64,000 nt of DNA from Alphaproteobacteria bacterium (GTDB taxonomy: Bacteria > Pseudomonadota > Alphaproteobacteria > Micavibrionales > Micavibrionaceae): positions 62,001 through 126,000 of the forward strand of contig JAJFGU010000011.1 of assembly GCA_021775955.1 (NCBI GenBank). Reading direction: 5' to 3'. Shown here piece by piece: positions 1 to 9,900 of the stretch; the first letter of the stretch is position 1; the number at the start of each line of letters is the position of its first letter. The notes beneath the pieces were generated by a model that was not told the origin of the DNA, did not search any database, and was given only the letters and a program-made list of their open reading frames with translations. A program made the position numbers and the translations under genes.

Positions 1-1457
1 CCTTCATCCGGGAGTTCTTCGTAATCAAGCCCGGCCTGTTTTAACGCCGCGCGCAAGCCTTCCTCGGCCCGGTCCCAGATATCATCGTCTCCGGCGCGCA
101 CTTCGGGGCGTAGCGCCAGCTTAACCACCAGATCATCAAAGCCGAGATCGGTGTAAACATTGCGCAGCAATTCACAAAACGCCACGCTTTCATCCGTGAT
201 CTGATCTTCACGGCAAAAAATATGCGCATCGTCCTGCGTCATTTGCCGCACGCGCATCAAACCATGCAGCGCACCGTGAGCTTCGTTGCGGTGACAGCAG
301 CCAAACTCTGCCATGCGGATCGGCAGATCGCGGTAGGATGTGATGCCCTGTTTGAAAATCTGCACATGGGCCGGACAGTTCATCGGTTTAAGCGCCATCA
401 GCTTTTCAAACGCCTTGTCGCTTAAAACCGGGCCATCGTCTTCGCCACTGGGCACCTCATCCGGCACGACAAACATATTCTCGCGGAACTTGCCCCAGTG
501 ACCGGATTTCTCCCAGAGCTTGTTATCAATCAGCATCGGGGTTTTGACTTCCTGATAGCCAGCGTTATCGAGACGGCGGCGGATATATTGCTCCATCTGG
601 TTGTAAATCGTGAATCCTTTCGGATGCCAGAAAACGGACCCTTGTGCTTCGTGCTGGAAGTGAAAGAGATCCATCTCTGCGCCCAGTTTGCGGTGATCGC
701 GCTTTTCGGCCTCTTCAAGCTGCAGCAAATAGGCCTTGAGTTCCTTGTCATCGCGCCAGGCGGTGCCGTAAATCCGGGTCAGCATGGCTTTTTTTGAATC
801 ACCACGCCAATAGGCGCCGGCAACCTTCAGGAGTTTAAACGCACCGCCAACATGCCGCGTGCTCGGCATATGCGGCCCGCGGCAAAGATCTAACCATTCG
901 CCCTGTTTATAAACTTTAATCTCTTCCTCTTCGGGCAAATCTTCAATCAACTCGGCCTTGTACATCTCGCCTTTATCTTTAAAAAACTTGATCGCCTCAT
1001 CACGGCTCCAAACCTCACGGGTAAAAGCATCGCCACGCTCGACAATCTTGCGCATTTCTTTTTCGATGACCGCAAGGTCTTCCGTGCCGAAGGGTTCATT
1101 ACGCGCGAAATCATAGTAAAAACCGTTTTCGATATTCGGCCCGATGGTGACCTGCGTACCGGGGAATAATTTTTGCACGGCTTCAGCCATCACATGGGCC
1201 GTATCATGGCGGATCATCTCTAACGCTTCTTCATTATCGCGTTTAAGGATCTCAAGCTTTGCATCGGATTCAATAGGCAATGATAAATCACTGAGCTCTC
1301 CATCAATGCGCACGGCGATGGCCGCTTTCGCCAGCGACTTGGAAATGTCAGTGGCGATTTCCATGCCACTCACCCCCGCGCCGTAGGTCCGCACAGAGTT
1401 ATCGGGAAAGGTTATATTTACTTCGCTCATAACAGCAGGTTGTTCATTAGATTTCAT
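1..1457 (-). CDS. thrS: Threonyl-tRNA synthetase, 3' end cut by window
   Basis: Charges tRNA-Thr with threonine in the cytoplasm. Translating the minus strand gives an N-terminal TGS-like domain (start [17 protein letters not shown]), then the second additional (editing) domain with [10 protein letters not shown], and then the class II catalytic core with KPMNCPAHV and [16 protein letters not shown], all typical of ThrRS. The C-terminal anticodon-binding domain lies beyond base 1. Two in-frame ATG starts exist, 1457 and 1430. Neither has a clear Shine-Dalgarno sequence, and I list the longer. The start lies 11 bp after the HlyD stop on the same strand, so thrS may be read from the secretion operon as well as from its own promoter. 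That position is unusual for a housekeeping synthetase. Identity is secure; only the start is open. Confidence 0.96.
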   Translation of the reverse strand, partial: MKSNEQPAVMSEVNITFPDNSVRTYGAGVSGMEIATDISKSLAKAAIAVRIDGELSDLSLPIESDAKLEILKRDNEEALEMIRHDTAHVMAEAVQKLFPGTQVTIGPNIENGFYYDFARNEPFGTEDLAVIEKEMRKIVERGDAFTREVWSRDEAIKFFKDKGEMYKAELIEDLPEEEEIKVYKQGEWLDLCRGPHMPSTRHVGGAFKLLKVAGAYWRGDSKKAMLTRIYGTAWRDDKELKAYLLQLEEAEKRDHRKLGAEMDLFHFQHEAQGSVFWHPKGFTIYNQMEQYIRRRLDNAGYQEVKTPMLIDNKLWEKSGHWGKFRENMFVVPDEVPSGEDDGPVLSDKAFEKLMALKPMNCPAHVQIFKQGITSYRDLPIRMAEFGCCHRNEAHGALHGLMRVRQMTQDDAHIFCREDQITDESVAFCELLRNVYTDLGFDDLVVKLALRPEVRAGDDDIWDRAEEGLRAALKQAGLDYEELPDE

Positions 1458-1468
1458 GGGATTTATGG

Positions 1469-2884
1469 TTAACGCTCGTTCAACGCGTTGTCCAGCGTTT
1501 TGATAAAAGGCTTGAGCAAATATTGCATCACTGTCTTCTTACCCGTCAGGACATCAACACTGGCGACCATACCGACTGTAATGTCTTTGCGCTCGCCTTT
1601 ATGGATGAGATGGGTTTCATCGGTCTGCAAACGCACACGGTAAAAGATATTGCCCTGCTCATCTTCGAATGTGTCTTGTGAAATATAGGTCAGTTCACCG
1701 TCCAGCCCGCCATAGATGGAAAAATCATAGGCTGTGATTTTAATCACGGCTTTCTGGCCGGGATGGATAAAAGCGCGGTCGGACGGGCTAACCTTGGCCT
1801 CGATGATAAGCTGGTCCCCTTCCGGCACGACTTTAATAATATCTTCGCCCGGGCGGGTGACGCCGCCAATGGTGTTAATTGTAATTTCCTGAATAATGCC
1901 ATCCACCGGTGAGGTAATTTCCTTGCGGTTTTTGCGCTCTTTCAAGGCGGATACTCTTTCCTTTGCTTCGTTCATCTCAATAAGCTTGGCCGCCAGTTCG
2001 GTTTGCGCCTGGGCCTGGGCAGAGCTGACAATGTCGTCAATGCGCGCCTGTGCTTCACTGATCGCAGATTTGGCCCGGGGAAGGCTGGAAAGAACGCCGT
2101 TGAGCTCGGTGCTTCTTTCTTTCAGGCTGCGCTCGAGCTGCAGCAATTCCATTTTCGGCGCCGAGCCCCTTGCGACCAAAGGCTCAACCATTTCCATTTC
2201 CTCACGCTGCAAACTGATGACACCGCGCAAGTCATTGGCCCGCATTTCAAGCTCACGCACTTCCTGTTCACGCTGCGCCAGTTGCTGCAGAAAAATATTC
2301 ATCTGTCCCTGGATTTGTTGCTGGTTAGCACGGAACGCATTCATTTCTTCGGTGACGCTGCCTGGCGCTCCTTCCATGATCTCCTTGGGAAACTCAACCC
2401 GCATTTTGCCCTCGGCCTCGGCCTGCAGACGTGTGATAGAGGCCAGCAAGCCCATATAACGCGCCTGATTGGCACCCAAATCCGAAGAGGCCTCAATATC
2501 GGACAGGCGCATTAAAATCTGTCCGGCTTTAACGCGGTCCCCCTCTTTAACCAGAATTTCTTCGACAATCCCGGCATCCTCCCTTTGCACCGCCTGGACA
2601 TCGCCGGGCGGAATAACCTTGCCGTCGCCACGTGTGACTTCATCCAGTGCAGCAAAATTGGCCCAGACGATAAAAATAGTGAAAAACAGCGCAATAAAGA
2701 CCAGCAGCAAATGCCGGGACAGCGGCAAATCATCATCAGTTTCGAAATAGGACAGAGCATAGGCCGTGGCCATATCGGCTTGCTCCTTCGCCCAACTCTG
2801 ACGGATATCACCCCAGTCAGAGTCCTTGTTAATGCTGTCGGCCTCTTTCTTCACAGGATCAATTTTTCCAATCGGTTCAGCCAT
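1469..2884 (-). CDS. HlyD-family type I secretion membrane-fusion protein
   Basis: Periplasmic adaptor that joins the inner-membrane ABC exporter to the TolC-type channel. The 471-aa protein has a cytoplasmic N-terminus of about 55 residues, one membrane helix (about residues 58-78, [19 protein letters not shown]), a split lipoyl/barrel-sandwich domain whose first half is near residues 95-135 ([20 protein letters not shown]), a long coiled coil to about residue 320, the second lipoyl half with [10 protein letters not shown], and a C-terminal beta-barrel ([19 protein letters not shown]). This is the standard HlyD/LapC layout and length. It starts 2 bp after the ABC gene ends and is clearly co-transcribed with it. 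The likely substrate is the 2,641-aa adhesin encoded upstream in the same direction. The two RTX proteins at 26.7-34.6 kb may share the exporter, but that is inference. Confidence 0.95.
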   Translation of the reverse strand: MAEPIGKIDPVKKEADSINKDSDWGDIRQSWAKEQADMATAYALSYFETDDDLPLSRHLLLVFIALFFTIFIVWANFAALDEVTRGDGKVIPPGDVQAVQREDAGIVEEILVKEGDRVKAGQILMRLSDIEASSDLGANQARYMGLLASITRLQAEAEGKMRVEFPKEIMEGAPGSVTEEMNAFRANQQQIQGQMNIFLQQLAQREQEVRELEMRANDLRGVISLQREEMEMVEPLVARGSAPKMELLQLERSLKERSTELNGVLSSLPRAKSAISEAQARIDDIVSSAQAQAQTELAAKLIEMNEAKERVSALKERKNRKEITSPVDGIIQEITINTIGGVTRPGEDIIKVVPEGDQLIIEAKVSPSDRAFIHPGQKAVIKITAYDFSIYGGLDGELTYISQDTFEDEQGNIFYRVRLQTDETHLIHKGERKDITVGMVASVDVLTGKKTVMQYLLKPFIKTLDNALNER

Positions 2885-2886
2885 AT

Positions 2887-5232
2887 CTAAACATCCGTAT
2901 TCTCTGCCTGCGTGCCGTATTGGCGCGCCTGCAGCTTGCTGATCACGTCATCTTTCGGCCCAAAGGCCACAAGGCGACCGCGATCAATCAGGATCAACTT
3001 GTCAACCAAAGCCAGCATCGAGCCCTTATGCGTAATTAATATCGTGGTTTTATCCCGGCACAAATCCACCAGTCTTTTCTTCAGGCGGTTTTCCGAGGCC
3101 GGGTCCATAGAGGCCGTGGGCTCATCAAATATCATAATCGGCGGATCATATAAAAGTGTACGGGCAATGGCTACCGCTTGTCGCTGCCCACCAGATAAAG
3201 CCTCACCGCGTTCACCGACCTGCGTGTCCAAACCGGCGGAGGAATCCTTCAAAAACTCCAGAACACCCGACATCTCAGCTGCTTTCAAAACCGCCTTATC
3301 CGGCGCAGTTTCATGGCCCATCGTAATATTATGGCGCACAGAGCCATAGAAAAGCTGCGGGCTTTGCTGGACCGCGCCGACATTGCGGCGTAAATCACCT
3401 GGGTTGATCTGACGTACATCCGTGCCGTCAATCTGCACAGAACCGCTTTCAGGTTCATAAAGATTAATCAAGAGTCTTTCGATGGTTGTCTTGCCGGAGC
3501 CAACAGCGCCGATAATGCCGACCTTCTCACCGGGTTCAATGATAAAGCTTATATTATTAAGAGCGGGTGTTGATTGCTCAGGGTAATGAAATACAACGTC
3601 ACGAAACTCTACCCTGCCTTCAATATGCGGCAGGGTAATGAAATTCTTGCCAGTGGGACGCTCGACCGGTTTTCTCATCATCTCATCGAGCTGATCCAGA
3701 GACTGACGAGACTGGTTAAGCCGTACCAGCAACCCTGCCACCTGCGCCAGCGGCCCCATCGCACGGCCGGACAAAATCACGCAGGCAATCAGCCCGCCCA
3801 TCGACAGATCACCGTTGCTGATGAGGTAAACCCCGACAATCACAATGGCGACGCTGACCATTTGCTGTACATATGTGGCCCAGTGCTGGGCAAAAGCGGA
3901 AATGCGCCGTGATTTAACGGCGGTGCGGGACGCTTTTTCCGCAAGCTCCTCCCAGCTGCGCTGGACATGGCCTTCAGCAGCCTGCACCTTGATGGTCTCT
4001 AAACCGATAATGGTTTCAAACAAAAGCGCATTCTTAAGGGCGCTTTCATGCAGGGATTCCCTGATAATTTTTTCCAGCGGCTTTTGCAAAAGCCAGCCCA
4101 CACCGATAATCAACGGAATCGCGGCCAACGGCACAAAGGCAATAGGTCCGCCAATAATGGCGATAATCACAATATAGAGCAGCACAAAAGGCAAATCGAT
4201 CAGGGCGGTCATGGTGGCCGAGGTAAAGAAATCACGCAGGGTTTCAAATTCCTTCATATTGCTGGCCAGCACCCCGGCACTGGCGGGCCGCGCCGTCATG
4301 GTCATACCCATGAGCTGCTCAAACAGGGAAGCCGATATTTTTACGTCGGCCTTACGTCCGGCATAATCGAGAAAATGCGCCCGCAATGTGCGCAGCAAAA
4401 AATCAAAGACATAGACAAGCATAACCCCGGCTGCGAGTGCCCAAAGTGAATACAGCGCCGCCTCACCATTGGGCACCACCCGGTCATAGACATTCATAAT
4501 GAAGATCGAGCCGGCCAAGCCGAAAATATTGATCATAATGGCCGTAACAACTACTTCGCCGTAAAGAACACGGTGCTTTTTGAAATTCGACCAAAACCAG
4601 TCACGGCCTGTGTCAATTTCAGCCGGTCCGGCACGATCATCCACCCGCGCCACCGGACGTACAAAGAAGGCATAGCCGACATAGAGCTTTTGCAGCTCCT
4701 CCAGCGTCATGGATTGCTTTTCTTCTTTTGTCTCGGGGAACTGCACCAAAAATTTGGTTTCCGGATGAATCTCGACGTCCTTGCCTTTTTCTTTTTTCGG
4801 CGCTTTTTTCTCAGGATACTGAACCTCCCATAAAATACAGGCCTGTCCGTGTTCGAGCGTCAGAATACAGGGCAAATTGGGTGCGATCGCAAGAGATTCC
4901 AGTGAACGCTCCGCCAGCTGCGCGTGCATATCCGCGCGCTCGGCGGCCCGTATAAAGAGAGAAGGTGTAATACCAGCTTGGGGAATAGGTAGCCCGGCGG
5001 TTAAAGACGCTGTGCTTGTGCGGCGACCGTAATGACCGGCCATCAAGCCCAGACAATCAACCAGCCCGTTTTGAATGGCCATACGATCCGCCTGAAGCGG
5101 CCAGCCATCAGGCCGTTCCGCTTTATCGCTTTGCTCTTCTTCTTGAGTGACTTCCGGGGTGTTTTGGTTCTCGTCAGCAAGACCTGCTGTTCCGGCTTTA
5201 GCTTCTTCCGCTTGTTTCTTTTTTTTGCTCAC
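2887..5232 (-). CDS. Type I secretion ABC transporter, LssB/LapB type with C39-like domain
   Basis: Inner-membrane ATPase/permease that exports RTX adhesins. The 781-aa protein has a charged N-terminal tail, a C39-peptidase-like domain (about residues 45-190), a six-helix membrane domain (about 220-490) and a nucleotide-binding domain with Walker A GAVGSGKTT near residue 574, signature LSGGQRQ near 676, Walker B IMIFDEP near 698 and the H-loop ITHKG near 734. By eye, the only Cys of the C39-like motif (VDCLGLMAGHYG) aligns with the second, non-catalytic Cys of true C39 peptidases, and the catalytic position is Gly. The domain is therefore probably a substrate-binding, non-cleaving one, as in HlyB and LapB. 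It lies between the TolC-like gene (37 bp upstream) and the HlyD gene (2 bp downstream). Confidence 0.95.
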   Translation of the reverse strand: MSKKKKQAEEAKAGTAGLADENQNTPEVTQEEEQSDKAERPDGWPLQADRMAIQNGLVDCLGLMAGHYGRRTSTASLTAGLPIPQAGITPSLFIRAAERADMHAQLAERSLESLAIAPNLPCILTLEHGQACILWEVQYPEKKAPKKEKGKDVEIHPETKFLVQFPETKEEKQSMTLEELQKLYVGYAFFVRPVARVDDRAGPAEIDTGRDWFWSNFKKHRVLYGEVVVTAIMINIFGLAGSIFIMNVYDRVVPNGEAALYSLWALAAGVMLVYVFDFLLRTLRAHFLDYAGRKADVKISASLFEQLMGMTMTARPASAGVLASNMKEFETLRDFFTSATMTALIDLPFVLLYIVIIAIIGGPIAFVPLAAIPLIIGVGWLLQKPLEKIIRESLHESALKNALLFETIIGLETIKVQAAEGHVQRSWEELAEKASRTAVKSRRISAFAQHWATYVQQMVSVAIVIVGVYLISNGDLSMGGLIACVILSGRAMGPLAQVAGLLVRLNQSRQSLDQLDEMMRKPVERPTGKNFITLPHIEGRVEFRDVVFHYPEQSTPALNNISFIIEPGEKVGIIGAVGSGKTTIERLLINLYEPESGSVQIDGTDVRQINPGDLRRNVGAVQQSPQLFYGSVRHNITMGHETAPDKAVLKAAEMSGVLEFLKDSSAGLDTQVGERGEALSGGQRQAVAIARTLLYDPPIMIFDEPTASMDPASENRLKKRLVDLCRDKTTILITHKGSMLALVDKLILIDRGRLVAFGPKDDVISKLQARQYGTQAENTDV

Positions 5233-5269
5233 CTAACTATAGAACCTATCCTAGGATCGTGAGGGCCTT

Positions 5270-6664
5270 TTAGCGTGCCTTCATTTTTTCTTCCGTTGAC
5301 CAGTTGTCATCAGAAGCGACTGTGCTTTCCCTAGGATACTCCAGGCCCAGCGTTGTAAGCAAGGAGCCTTTTAGGCCCAGCAGACGATAAACAGCGAATA
5401 TTTCAAGAAATTCTGCATTCACTGTATTAGAGCGGGATACGAATAATTCATTTTGAGCATCCAAAACATCCAGAAGTGTCCGGCGGTCCAAAGAAAACTG
5501 GTCTTTGTAAGCTTTTACAACTTCGGTGTTGGCATCAGCCTGTGCAGAGAACTGACGCGCACGCTCACCGGCGGACACCATAGAGGCCCAGGTCTGGCGT
5601 ACGTCTGTTTCAACCGCGCGGCCTGCTTCGGCCCTGGCTTCTTTTGTTTGCTGGTGACGGTGAATAAACTCACGTGAGCGTGCCATATCGGCGCCGCCAC
5701 GATAGAGATTCCAGTTCATCACAACCAGAGCAGATGCACTGCGGTCACGGCCTTCAACGCCGTTGACATCGTGACCCTGGCGGGCATTGAGCTGAAGATC
5801 AAATTGCGGGTAAAATGTTGATCTTGTCCCTTGCGCCTCGGCGTAAGCCACTTCGATATCAGATTCAAAAATATCCAGTGTCGGGCTGTAAGCCAGCGCC
5901 TTGAGAACTTCCTCTTCAACATCTGCTGTCAGTGAGTCGTAAGGAATAACCGGTAATGTTAGCTGGCCCGGCGGGTCGCCAACTTCACGGCGGTATTGTG
6001 CTTCCGCATTACGCAAAGCCTGACGCGTGCTAGATTCTGTTGCCCGTGAAGATGCCAGACGAGCTTTCGCCTGCTCCATATCGGCTTGTGTCGAGCGGCC
6101 GGCACTAACGCCGTCCTGAATCTGTTCAAGAATAGAAATATGGTCAGCTACATTTTGACGCGAGATGTCAAGCAGTTGACGTTGGCGCATCACTTCCAGA
6201 TAGCCTTCGACGATAGACAGTCCAACCAGTTCCGCTGTCTCGCGAACGCGGTGGGCCGAAGATTGAACACGTGCCTGCTGGCGACGCACTTCATATGTGC
6301 TTTCCCAGCCATCAAAAAGCATCTGGGTCAGTGTGGCAGCTGCTTCATAGCGCCATAATTCTTCAGTATCATCACCAGGCCCGGAGCGTGTCGCCGGGTC
6401 ATCGCTATGTTCAATTCCTGTATCGGCGCGGATGTCGACAGAAGGAAGGAACAAAGCTTCGCCTTGTTCAAGCTCCTCATCTGTGGCGCGGCGGCTCGAA
6501 GCCACAATGCCATATTCAGGGTTGGTCGATATGCCAACGGCCATCGCATCCTGAAGTGTAATTGTTGTATTTTCCTGAGAATCAACCGGTCCGGCGCTTA
6601 ATATAAGCAGCGCAGATACAGCAGTTGTAAGGCACAAAGTGCGCATTTTTTTAGTCGAAATCAC
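5270..6664 (-). CDS. TolC/LapE-family outer membrane channel of type I secretion
   Basis: Outer-membrane exit duct of the exporter. I choose the GTG start at 6664 because a strong Shine-Dalgarno GGAGAGG lies 8 bases before it and the product then begins with a clear signal peptide (n-region KK, hydrophobic core LTTAVSALLILSA, cleavage near VDSQ). An upstream GTG at 6712 and an ATG at 6646 are alternatives. The mature part holds the duplicated OEP fold: long helices rich in Ala, Gln and Arg, with repeats beginning TITLQDAMAVG and, later, KALAYSPTLDIFESDIEVAYAEA. At about 464 aa it matches the family. It lies downstream of the giant adhesin and upstream of the ABC and HlyD genes, so the four genes form one transport unit. 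Confidence 0.94.
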   Translation of the reverse strand: MISTKKMRTLCLTTAVSALLILSAGPVDSQENTTITLQDAMAVGISTNPEYGIVASSRRATDEELEQGEALFLPSVDIRADTGIEHSDDPATRSGPGDDTEELWRYEAAATLTQMLFDGWESTYEVRRQQARVQSSAHRVRETAELVGLSIVEGYLEVMRQRQLLDISRQNVADHISILEQIQDGVSAGRSTQADMEQAKARLASSRATESSTRQALRNAEAQYRREVGDPPGQLTLPVIPYDSLTADVEEEVLKALAYSPTLDIFESDIEVAYAEAQGTRSTFYPQFDLQLNARQGHDVNGVEGRDRSASALVVMNWNLYRGGADMARSREFIHRHQQTKEARAEAGRAVETDVRQTWASMVSAGERARQFSAQADANTEVVKAYKDQFSLDRRTLLDVLDAQNELFVSRSNTVNAEFLEIFAVYRLLGLKGSLLTTLGLEYPRESTVASDDNWSTEEKMKAR

Positions 6665-6860
6665 TGAGTTTTCCTCTCCAAAATATTTTACCAAGTAAAA
6701 GAAGTTATCCACAACCTAACTCTGACCTACTTATGCCCTTTTTGACAATGAGATGCAAGCATCTTCCATAATTTTTTCAACGGTATATCTAAATAGTTAA
6801 TATTTTAATAAATAAAAACCAGGCGGTCCGTTAAATATTCCCACACATAACGAAACCCGC

Positions 6861-6918
6861 CCGGTTCCTTACATATTCTTCCGTAAAGACCGGTTCCTTA
6901 CATATTCTTCCGTAAAGA
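6861..6918. repeat. Perfect 29-bp tandem duplication downstream of the adhesin
   Basis: Bases 6861-6889 and 6890-6918 are identical. The second copy and the bases after it form an imperfect hairpin (6896-6906 pairing with 6919-6929, one G-T wobble, 12-base loop). It sits in the 0.3-kb AT-rich gap between the adhesin stop and the tolC-like start, where a processing or attenuation structure could lower exporter expression relative to the adhesin. No T-run follows the hairpin on either strand, so it is not a classical terminator. Confidence 0.85.
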
Positions 6919-6969
6919 AATGTGTAAGGATATTAAAACAATCTCTGGCCTAAACCCTCTGTGGCTATC

Positions 6970-9900
6970 TTATACGACAACCTGACCGTCATTCGTCGCA
7001 AGCTCGAGATCAAGTCCGGTAATACCTTCCAGCATCGCGATGGCCGTGGCGTTGGCAATATTGCCGCTACCGTTTTCATCGATTGAGATGGTGGTATCAC
7101 CAGCGTTTTCCGTCTTGAACACAAAATCATTAATGCTGTCCTGGATCGGATTATACTGGGTCAGCAGGGCTGAGATATCCAGCAAATCGCCTTCCGACAG
7201 ATCAAAATCTTTAATTGTGTCCAGACCGTCAAGAAGCGCTTCATATAAGAAAGCATCAGCACCGGAGCCACCATAAAGCTCGTCGTTGCCGGAGCCACCA
7301 TTGATGACGTCATCACCTTCCTGACCAAAGATCAGATCATTGCCAGCGCCGCCTGAGATGATGTCATCACCTCCGGTACGGCCCTCGCCCTGGCTGTCTT
7401 CCGATTCCTCGGACAAAGCCACAGCATTGGCGCGGATGTAAGCGATTGTATCGTCACGATCCCATGAAGCCGTATTGCCTTCACCGTTTTCAAGACGTTC
7501 AAACACTTCCCAGCCAGCGCCACCGTTGGTTGGTAAACCTTCTGCGGAAGCCAGGTCATCAGTAAAGAGAACATCACCAAAGATAATCTCGTCACCGTCT
7601 TTGCCCTGAAGCTCGTCGCCACCGGCAGCTGCCAGCAAGTTAAGCGGATTGGTGTTTTGCAAAGTATCATCAAGATCCATCGGATCATCAATTACGATCG
7701 CATCACCGGTTGCAATTTCATCCAACACATCTGCATCACTGACCGGAATATCAACACCGATGGCGATGACTTCACCGAAAGACTGCAAGCCACCGATTTC
7801 ATCCGTATTATCACCGAACGTGCCGTCACTGGTCGTAACATCGGTACCGGTAAGCTCAGCCAGAATAATAGCTTCTTCCTCAGCATTGTTACCCGGAGGA
7901 TTCTGCGCATTGCCATTGTCATCAGCATAACGGTTCGGCTGATCATCAGAGATGAAGTATGTCGTGGTAATAGCGCTGCCGTTAATCGGGCCTGGACCGT
8001 TCAACCAACCCAGAGCATCCTGCATCGGTGATTCATAATTGGTCAGACCGGAACCGTCGAGATTATCCAGGAAGTTTATTGCATCGCTTAGCGCATCAGC
8101 ATCTGAGAAATCGATGGTGATCATATCTTTGACATTGGTGCTGAAAGACACCATGTGCACCACGATGTTACCAGTTTGATAATCATCGAATTGTTGCATC
8201 AGATTCTCAACCGCGTCAGCCAAAATAGAGATTTTGGAGTTTGCATCTGTATTGCTACCCATGGAACCACTGGCATCCAGAATAAAGACAAAGTTGAAAT
8301 CCTGGTTCTGCTGCTCGCGGAAAGACCCACCGGCGTCACCGACAAGAATGTCATTGCCTTTCATGCCCATGATGATGCCTTCATCACCATTGACAAGATG
8401 CGGAACTTGCGAGCCCTCAACATCGTCAACATTGCGACCAACAATCAATTTCGGTGCAGCGCCCCATAGAGCCAGCTCTGCAACACTGCTGTCACCATCA
8501 TTATCTGTCAGAGTGTAATTAAAGACATCATGTGTTTCTGAAACCGGCGTGCCTTCAGTCTCTGCCCATACATTGTTGAGCAGCATGGAAGCGGCATCAT
8601 AATCACCGTCATTAGTAGATGAAATATTAACACTTTCAATCAGATCACCGAAATCGGAAGCATTAAGAGTGAACTCAAACATGCCGTTGTTGATTTCATT
8701 CGGTACGAATTGCTGCTCTCCGACCACTGTGGTGCCATCGGCAAGGGTGACGATGTAATCAACACCATGGTTGCCATCGTCGTTGTTGTCGCCAAGCTCA
8801 GCAATTTTAATGGTCACTTTACTGACATCTTCTGCAAAAGAAATGTCAAAGGCTTCACCTGCGGGCCAGATTTTTGTGCTGTCACCAGTATCGAGATTAT
8901 CAATACCAAGACCGGAGCCGGCAGATGTATCAACCCAGGAAATATCGAAGTTTCCTTGGTTGGCAACAGTAACAGTGACGCCATCTTTGGTAATTGAAGT
9001 CTGTTGACCGTTGGCATCGGAAGCAACCGGATCAAGATGGAACATCTCACCCTGTTCGCCAACAAGTGCGTCATTAAACAATGTGTAGTTATAGGTACCA
9101 TCGGAGAATATTTCCAGCTCACCGAAATCGCCGTCAATGGTAATTGACCCACCATCTGGTACATCTTTAACCGTTGCACCGAAGGAAACTTTCGTCACGG
9201 TGTTCGGCATATCGTTGCTGAGATCGTCTGCAGCGCCGGGGCCGCCATTGGCACCGGAGACCACATTGCCGTCCGTGCCGCCATCATCGGTATTGAACAT
9301 GTTCATGTCATCATGAGCGGTCAAGCCGTCATCAAGGACATTGACCGTGATAATACCAGTATCCGTATCGCCATCGCTGTCTGTTGCGGTGATGCCGAAC
9401 TCCATTGGAATATTATCGTTGTGGTCATTGGTATCAGGGTGATCCAGAACACCTTCGAGGGTGAATTTGTAATCACCGTTAGACTCGATCTTCAGGGTAA
9501 AGATAGTGTCACCACCGGCGCTACCAGTGTAAGTACCGGTACCGGCATTAAAACCAACATTCACCGGAACGCCATCACTTGTCAGGGCAATGCCGCTGAA
9601 GAATCCGCCATTTCCAGAGAAGCTTCCCGGTGTGTCAGCACCGAAATTAGCCTGAATTGAATCGCTGATCATCGTTGTCGGTGCCAGATTGGTTTCATCA
9701 ACCGTCACTTCTTCCGGCTGGACAAGAACAGGATCATCATCGGGCGTGACCCGCAGTACAATTTCACCAAACGCACTGGCGCGATTGTCGGTAAGATCTT
9801 TTTCGATGCCGTTGGTGTTTTGTTCAAACGCAACAGTCTCAACCTTCAGCGTGAAGCTGCCTGTGACGCCATCAGGAACATTAATACCCAGGCCAACAAG

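Noticed and set aside
1144-1386. Plus-strand frames across the thrS region
   Set aside because: They lie opposite a well-supported thrS and have no independent support.
6705-6713. A perfect DnaA box (TTATCCACA) before the tolC-like gene
   Set aside because: A single 9-mer is expected about once in 64 kb on two strands, and nothing else around it looks like an origin.
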